This document shows positions 5,790-9,084 of a stretch of 9,084 nucleotides of DNA, one piece after another. This DNA is from Lachnospiraceae bacterium (GTDB lineage: Bacteria; Bacillota; Clostridia; Lachnospirales; Lachnospiraceae): contig CAAGRM010000014.1 in assembly GCA_900772675.1 (NCBI GenBank), positions 1-9,084 of the forward strand. Reading direction: 5' to 3'. The position numbers were made by a program, and so were the translations under genes. The stretch's first letter is position 1, and the number at the start of each line of letters is the position of its first letter. The notes below the pieces were generated by a model. The model was not told the DNA's origin, ran no database searches, and saw only the letters and a list, made by a program, of their open reading frames with translations.

Positions 5790-5884
5790 CATGCTTCCCT
5801 ACGCAGGAATTATCCCGTTCAGGTAGTGAGGGTCCGTGATGTATGCTCTGTCACGTTCTCAGCCGTAAAGGCTCCCCTAGCGTC
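5790..5884 (-). ncRNA. TPP riboswitch (THI element)
   Basis: On the minus strand the conserved TPP aptamer reads in order: GCUAGGGGAGCC, then GGCUGAGAAC with the CUGAGA motif at 5862-5857, a GUGA/UCAC side helix, ACCCUCACU, ACCUGA at 5824-5819, GGGAUAAUUCC with GAUAAU at 5814-5809, and GCGUAGGGAAGC at 5804-5793. The 5' GCU and 3' AGC can close P1. The pyrimidine-binding (CUGAGA) and pyrophosphate-binding (ACCUGA...GAUAAU...GCGUAGGGAA) parts are both intact. It senses thiamine pyrophosphate and is expected to shut off thiT when TPP is plentiful. Confidence 0.96.
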
Positions 5885-5905
5885 TTTATTATTTTGTCGT
5901 TTTAA

Positions 5906-5934
5906 AGTATAAACATCTCCCTTGTTTTTGTCAA
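5906..5934 (-). promoter_or_regulatory. Sigma-A promoter of the TPP riboswitch-thiT unit
   Basis: On the minus strand there is a consensus -35 TTGACA (5934-5929), a 17-nt spacer and a -10 TATACT (5911-5906, 5 of 6 matches to TATAAT). Predicted transcription starts near 5899, about 15 nt before the aptamer. The strong match and ideal spacing suggest that regulation rests on the riboswitch rather than on initiation. Confidence 0.85.
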
Positions 5935-5990
5935 CCCACGCATTTTTCAATTTTTAAATCTCTGCCAGTCTGCTTTTTGTGAAATACATG

Positions 5991-6019
5991 TTGACAATGC
6001 GGTCATACAAGTGTTATAT
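5991..6019 (+). promoter_or_regulatory. Sigma-A promoter of the sugar-utilisation operon
   Basis: The -35 is TTGACA (5991-5996), followed by a 17-nt spacer and TTATAT (6014-6019), or TATATT with an 18-nt spacer. It is divergent from the thiT promoter, with 56 bp between the two -35 boxes. Predicted transcription starts around 6025-6027, inside the inverted repeat at 6021-6049. Confidence 0.75.
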
Positions 6020-6020
6020 T

Positions 6021-6049
6021 ACAATTAGTTCAAGCATTAAACTAATTGT
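6021..6049. promoter_or_regulatory. Operator-like perfect inverted repeat at the transcription start
   Basis: ACAATTAGTT (6021-6030) and AACTAATTGT (6040-6049) are perfect 10-bp reverse complements around a 9-nt centre. The repeat lies directly after the -10 box and ends just before the AAAGGAG ribosome site of the next gene. The position fits a repressor operator for sugar-responsive control; a 5'UTR hairpin is the alternative. No regulator gene is in the window. Confidence 0.6.
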
Positions 6050-6067
6050 GTGAAAGGAGCATATAAA

Positions 6068-6685
6068 ATGCAGATTCTGAAAGTAACAGACGAAGCATTC
6101 CGCTCGTACGGCAAGGTGATCAAAGGACTGGATGTCAGCGATATCATCACTGCCATGGCCGAAACCCCATGTCCGGATGACGTAGTCTACGAGCCGTCCA
6201 TCGAGAGTCTCGAAGCCTGTAAAAGTGCCGGAGCCGTATCCAACAGCCTCTACGGCGGCATGCCAATCCAGATCGGTTACTGCAACGGTCACAACCATTT
6301 ACTGAATGCCGTAGAATATCACCGTGACAGCGAAATCAACATTGCCGTAACGGATCTGATCCTGATCCTTGGAAAAGAACAGGACATTACCGAAGACCAC
6401 ACCTACGATTCATCCAAAATGGAGGCCTTTTTGATTCCGGCCGGAACCACCATTGAAGTTTACGCAACCACCCTCCACTATGCACCATGCAACGTGGCAG
6501 CCAGCGGCTTTAAATGCGTCGTAGTTCTTCCGAAAGGAACCAACACGGACATCACACTGGAGGAGAAACATACTCCAGAAGATGACCTGCTCTTTGCCAG
6601 AAATAAATGGCTTTTAAGCCACCCGGATGCAAACATCGCAGGAAGCGTAGCGGGAATCAAGGGAGAAAATCTCTCGGTAAAATAA
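6068..6685 (+). CDS. DUF4867-type cupin-like protein of a sugar operon (function unknown)
   Basis: This 205-aa soluble protein starts at ATG 6068, 8 nt after AAAGGAG (6053-6059). An in-frame GTG at 6050 would place translation start upstream of the RBS and is rejected. Recognisable blocks are YGGMPIQIGYCNGHNHLLNAVEYHRDSEINIAVTDLILILG (63-102), KMEAFLIPAGTTIEVYATTLHYAPC (117-141) and VVVLPKGTN. The clustered H75, H77, E83, H85, E89 and the later H137 look like a metal-binding cupin. The order 'E-x-H-x-x-S ... aFxxPaGt ... tlHyaP' resembles ureidoglycolate lyase (AllA)-like cupins. To my recollection this is the DUF4867 family, found beside sugar isomerase and FGGY kinase genes. The neighbours here suggest a role in the same sugar pathway, for example as an epimerase, mutarotase, isomerase or lactone/ketose-processing enzyme. 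No function is demonstrated, and the family name is less certain than the fold. Confidence 0.75.
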   Translation: MQILKVTDEAFRSYGKVIKGLDVSDIITAMAETPCPDDVVYEPSIESLEACKSAGAVSNSLYGGMPIQIGYCNGHNHLLNAVEYHRDSEINIAVTDLILILGKEQDITEDHTYDSSKMEAFLIPAGTTIEVYATTLHYAPCNVAASGFKCVVVLPKGTNTDITLEEKHTPEDDLLFARNKWLLSHPDANIAGSVAGIKGENLSVK

Positions 6686-6701
6686 AACAAAATAAAAAAC
6701 C

Positions 6702-6737
6702 AGAAAACCAAGAAAACCAAGAAAACCAAGAAAACCC
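6702..6737 (+). repeat. Four tandem copies of a 9-bp unit (AGAAAACCA)
   Basis: AGAAAACCA is repeated at 6702-6710, 6711-6719 and 6720-6728, with a fourth copy at 6729-6737 ending in C instead of A. The array fills nearly all the space between the cupin gene stop and the AGGAGG (6741-6746) of the isomerase gene. It has no G/U-rich complement, so it should leave the mRNA single-stranded just ahead of the ribosome site. Confidence 0.9.
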
Positions 6738-6756
6738 AAAAGGAGGATCTTAAAAA

Positions 6757-8226
6757 ATGATCAACAATACACCGGAAATCAAATTAGGTATCGTTGCAGT
6801 AAGCCGTGACTGCTTCCCGAACAGCCTTTCCGAGAACAGAAGAAAAGCAGTTGTAAAAGCATATGACGGAGAAATCTACGAATGTCCAATCATCGTTGAG
6901 AATGAAATTGACATGATGAACGCACTCGAAGACCTGAAAAAAGCAGAATGTGACGCACTCGTTGTATACCTTGGAAACTTCGGACCGGAGACCGAGGAAA
7001 CCCTGCTTGTAAAATACTTCGACGGACCTTGCATGGTAGTGGCAGCAGCAGAAGAATCAGGAGACGATCTTGTAGGCGGACGCGGCGACGCATACTGCGG
7101 CGTTCTGAACGCAAGCTACAACCTGAAACTGCGCAACCTGCACGCATATATTCCGGAGTACCCGGTTGGCGATGCTGAGGATGTAGCAGCCATGATCAAA
7201 GATTTTGTACCGGTTGCAACCGCAGTTGTAGCTGTGAAAAACCTGAAAATCATCAGCTTCGGACCGCGTCCGACCAACTTTTTGGCCTGCAATGCACCGA
7301 TTAAACAGCTGTACAACCTTGGCGTAGAAATCGAAGAAAACTCTGAGCTTGACCTGTTCGAAGCATTCAACAAACACGCAGGCGATGAGAGAATCCCGGC
7401 AGTCGTAGAAGATATGGCAAAAGAACTCGGCGAAGGAAACCTGAAACCGGAAATCCTGCCGAAACTGGCTCAGTATGAAATCACTCTGTTAGACTGGATC
7501 GAAGCACACAAAGGTGCCAGAAAATATGTAACACTGACCGGAAAATGCTGGCCGGCATTCCAGACACAGTTCGGATTTGTTCCATGCTATGTCAACAGCC
7601 GTCTGACCAAAATGGGTATCCCGGTATCCTGTGAGGTAGATATCTACGGAACACTGTCCGAGTTTATCGGAACTGTTGTATCCAAAGATACCGTGACACT
7701 CCTCGACATCAACAACACCGTTCCGAAGGATATGTATGAGAGCGAAATCAAAGGAAAATTTGATTACACCTTAAAAGATACCTTCATGGGATTCCATTGC
7801 GGAAATACCGCTTCCACCAAGCTGGCATTCTGCTCCATGAAATATCAGATGATCATGGCAAGAACCCTTCCGGAAGAGGTAACACAGGGTACACTTGAGG
7901 GAGATATCGTTCCTGGAGACATCACTTTCTATCGTCTGCAGAGTACATCTGATGCAAAACTGCGCGGATATATCGCAGAGGGCGAGGTCCTTCCGGTAGC
8001 AACACGTTCCTTCGGAAGCATCGGTATCTTTGCTATTCCGGAGATGGGCAGATTCTACCGCCACGTACTGGTAGAGAAAAACTATCCGCATCATGGTGCA
8101 GTAGCGTTCGGACATTTCGGAAAACCATTATTTGAGGTATTTAAGATGCTCGGCGTTGAGGTGGACGAGATCGGATACAACCAGCCAAAAGGTGTTCGTT
8201 ACCCGACAGAGAATCCGTGGGGCTAA
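6757..8226 (+). CDS. L-fucose/L-arabinose isomerase family protein
   Basis: This 489-aa cytoplasmic enzyme belongs to the FucI/AraA fold family of Mn-dependent aldose-ketose isomerases. Supporting features are an N-terminal Rossmann-like part (KLGIVAVSRDCF, CDALVVYLGNFGPETEE), the middle block ISFGPRPTNFLACNAP, the block KCWPAFQTQFGFVPCYVNSRLTKMGIPVSCEVDIYGTLSEFI, and a C-terminal barrel ending in NYPHHGAVAFGHFG. E293 (SCEVD) and D317 (LLDINN) are 24 residues apart, the same spacing as the metal ligands E337 and D361 recalled for E. coli FucI. H445/H446 would supply the third ligand. It is shorter than E. coli FucI (591 aa), so it belongs to a shorter branch whose substrate may be L-fucose, D-arabinose or another aldose. 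AGGAGG (6741-6746) lies 10 nt before ATG. The codons look highly biased, suggesting strong expression. The following kinase fits phosphorylation of the ketose product. Confidence 0.85.
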   Translation: MINNTPEIKLGIVAVSRDCFPNSLSENRRKAVVKAYDGEIYECPIIVENEIDMMNALEDLKKAECDALVVYLGNFGPETEETLLVKYFDGPCMVVAAAEESGDDLVGGRGDAYCGVLNASYNLKLRNLHAYIPEYPVGDAEDVAAMIKDFVPVATAVVAVKNLKIISFGPRPTNFLACNAPIKQLYNLGVEIEENSELDLFEAFNKHAGDERIPAVVEDMAKELGEGNLKPEILPKLAQYEITLLDWIEAHKGARKYVTLTGKCWPAFQTQFGFVPCYVNSRLTKMGIPVSCEVDIYGTLSEFIGTVVSKDTVTLLDINNTVPKDMYESEIKGKFDYTLKDTFMGFHCGNTASTKLAFCSMKYQMIMARTLPEEVTQGTLEGDIVPGDITFYRLQSTSDAKLRGYIAEGEVLPVATRSFGSIGIFAIPEMGRFYRHVLVEKNYPHHGAVAFGHFGKPLFEVFKMLGVEVDEIGYNQPKGVRYPTENPWG

Positions 8227-8282
8227 TCCTTTCACACAGAATTCGCCGAAAAAGTAAGAAACATATGCAATAACGTATAAGC

Positions 8283-8319
8283 AAAAGGGCGGGGCAGGAG
8301 GTCTGCTGCCGCCCTTTTT
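8283..8319 (+). terminator. Intrinsic terminator between the isomerase and kinase genes
   Basis: AAAAGGGCGG (8283-8292) pairs with CCGCCCTTTTT (8309-8319), with an additional inner GCAG/CTGC pairing, ending in a T5 tract. It lies 57 bp after the isomerase stop and 75 bp before the kinase start. It should reduce read-through into the kinase, or mean that the kinase has its own weak promoter; TATATA at 8366-8371 is a possible -10 without a convincing -35. Confidence 0.85.
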
Positions 8320-8393
8320 GAAAGATATATGCTCAAAAAGCAGGCATAGAAAGCTTCTTTTAGGGTATATAAGAGAAGAGAGGAGATTCACAC

Positions 8394-9084
8394 ATGTATT
8401 TTATTGGTGTAGACCTTGGAACTTCCGCTGTCAAACTGCTTCTGATGGACGAGGAAGGCAAAATTGTAAATATTGTATCAAGAGAATATCCGCTGTACTT
8501 CCCGCATCCGGGCTGGTCGGAGCAGAAACCGGAAGACTGGTGGGAGCAGAGCAAAGAGGGAATCCGTGAGCTTATTAAGGATGTGGACAAATCTCAGGTG
8601 GCCGGCATCAGCTTTGGCGGTCAGATGCATGGACTCGTTATCCTGGATGAACATGACAATGTAATTCGCCCGGCTATCCTCTGGAATGACGGACGTACGG
8701 CAAAACAGACGGATTATCTGAACAACGTAATCGGAAAAGAGAAACTTTCCGAGTATACTGCAAATATCGCATTTGCAGGCTTTACCGCGCCGAAAATTCT
8801 CTGGGTCAAAGAAAATGAGCCGGAAAACTTCGCAAAAATCTGCAAAATCATGCTTCCGAAGGATTATCTGGCATACCGTCTCTCAGGCGCCTTTGTCAGT
8901 GACTATTCCGATGCATCCGGTATGCTGTTGATGGATGTCAAGAACAAATGCTGGTCTAAAGAGATGGCAGAAATCTGCGGCATTTCCATGGATATGCTGC
9001 CGGAACTGCACGAGAGCTTTGACGCAGTCGGAACTTTGAAACCGGAAGTTGCAGCAGAGCTTGGACTGCCGGAGTCGTGCAAAG
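8394..9084 (+). CDS. xylB: Xylulokinase-type FGGY carbohydrate kinase (3' truncated by window edge)
   Basis: The reading frame is open from ATG 8394 to the right edge (230 residues, about half of a roughly 500-aa kinase). The start follows AGAGGAG (8379-8385) with 8 nt spacing. The N-terminal phosphate-binding loop YFIGVDLGTSAVKLLLMD (residues 2-19), HPGWSEQKPEDWW, GISFGGQMHGLVILD (71-85), AILWNDGRTAKQ (95-105), AFAGFTAPKILWVKENEPE (127-144), LPKDYLAYRLSGAFVSDYSDASGMLLMDV (154-182) are XylB signatures. In particular QMHG and WNDGR form the sugar-binding side. The catalytic aspartate and second ATP-binding motifs lie beyond the window. The enzyme would phosphorylate a ketopentose/ketose such as D-xylulose at the expense of ATP. 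With a fucose-isomerase-like partner the real substrate could be D-ribulose or another ketose, so the symbol indicates subfamily rather than proven substrate. Confidence 0.88.
   Translation, partial: MYFIGVDLGTSAVKLLLMDEEGKIVNIVSREYPLYFPHPGWSEQKPEDWWEQSKEGIRELIKDVDKSQVAGISFGGQMHGLVILDEHDNVIRPAILWNDGRTAKQTDYLNNVIGKEKLSEYTANIAFAGFTAPKILWVKENEPENFAKICKIMLPKDYLAYRLSGAFVSDYSDASGMLLMDVKNKCWSKEMAEICGISMDMLPELHESFDAVGTLKPEVAAELGLPESCK

Noticed and set aside
5715..5792. Upstream in-frame extension of thiT (start at 5792)
   Set aside because: This part lies in the riboswitch 3' edge and expression platform; the ATG at 5714 has a perfect AGGAGG at 7 nt.
5991..6006. Possible CcpA (cre) site over TTGACAATGCGGTCAT
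   Set aside because: It has a short TGAC/GTCA symmetry but does not match the cre consensus at its required A and C/G positions; it is mainly the -35 box.
6050..6067. GTG start for the cupin gene at 6050
   Set aside because: The GTG lies upstream of the AAAGGAG site, which correctly spaces the ATG at 6068.
6702..6737. Possible CRISPR-like array
   Set aside because: The 9-bp units are directly adjacent without spacers, so this is a simple tandem repeat.
7057..8115. Several antisense ORFs opposite the isomerase gene
   Set aside because: The sense frame is a clear 489-aa enzyme; the opposite ORFs are His/Cys-rich shadows without ribosome sites.

Overview
The window looks like part of the chromosome of a Gram-positive, endospore-lineage gut Clostridium, most likely a Lachnospiraceae member (Blautia/Ruminococcus-like). 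The basis is an almost complete spoIIIA sporulation operon, strong AGGAGG-type ribosome binding sites, a TPP riboswitch with a Firmicutes-style ThiT transporter, and clostridial sugar-catabolism genes. No phage, insertion sequence, CRISPR array, tRNA or rRNA was seen.

Left part (1-4842, all + strand): the 3' end of tilS (tRNA-Ile lysidine synthetase), then a remarkable chimeric ORF (346-1047). Its first ~175 codons are the N-terminus of the FtsH protease, up to just before the Walker A motif. Its last ~57 codons are the C-terminus of the sporulation protein SpoIIIAB. Intact spoIIIAC, AD, AE, AF, AG and AH follow in tight operon order. The ftsH catalytic part, spoIIIAA (the ATPase of the channel) and most of spoIIIAB are absent. 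The simplest reading is a deletion or rearrangement (or an assembly join) that fuses the ftsH locus to the spoIIIA operon. If real, it removes the secretion-type ATPase and puts the remaining channel genes behind the tilS/ftsH transcription unit.

Middle (4843-6067): convergent hairpins, including a likely bidirectional terminator, separate spoIIIAH from a minus-strand thiamine transporter gene (thiT). thiT has a full TPP riboswitch leader, a Shine-Dalgarno-sequestering/terminator-like hairpin and a near-consensus sigma-A promoter. A divergent sigma-A promoter with a perfect 10-bp inverted repeat at the predicted transcription start drives the next operon.

Right part (6068-9084, + strand): a three-gene sugar module made of an uncharacterised cupin-like DUF4867-type protein, an L-fucose/L-arabinose-isomerase-family enzyme and the 5' part of a xylulokinase-type FGGY kinase. 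A 9-bp tandem repeat lies between the first two genes and an intrinsic terminator between the last two. Together they suggest isomerisation of an aldose to a ketose followed by phosphorylation; the substrate cannot be read from the sequence.
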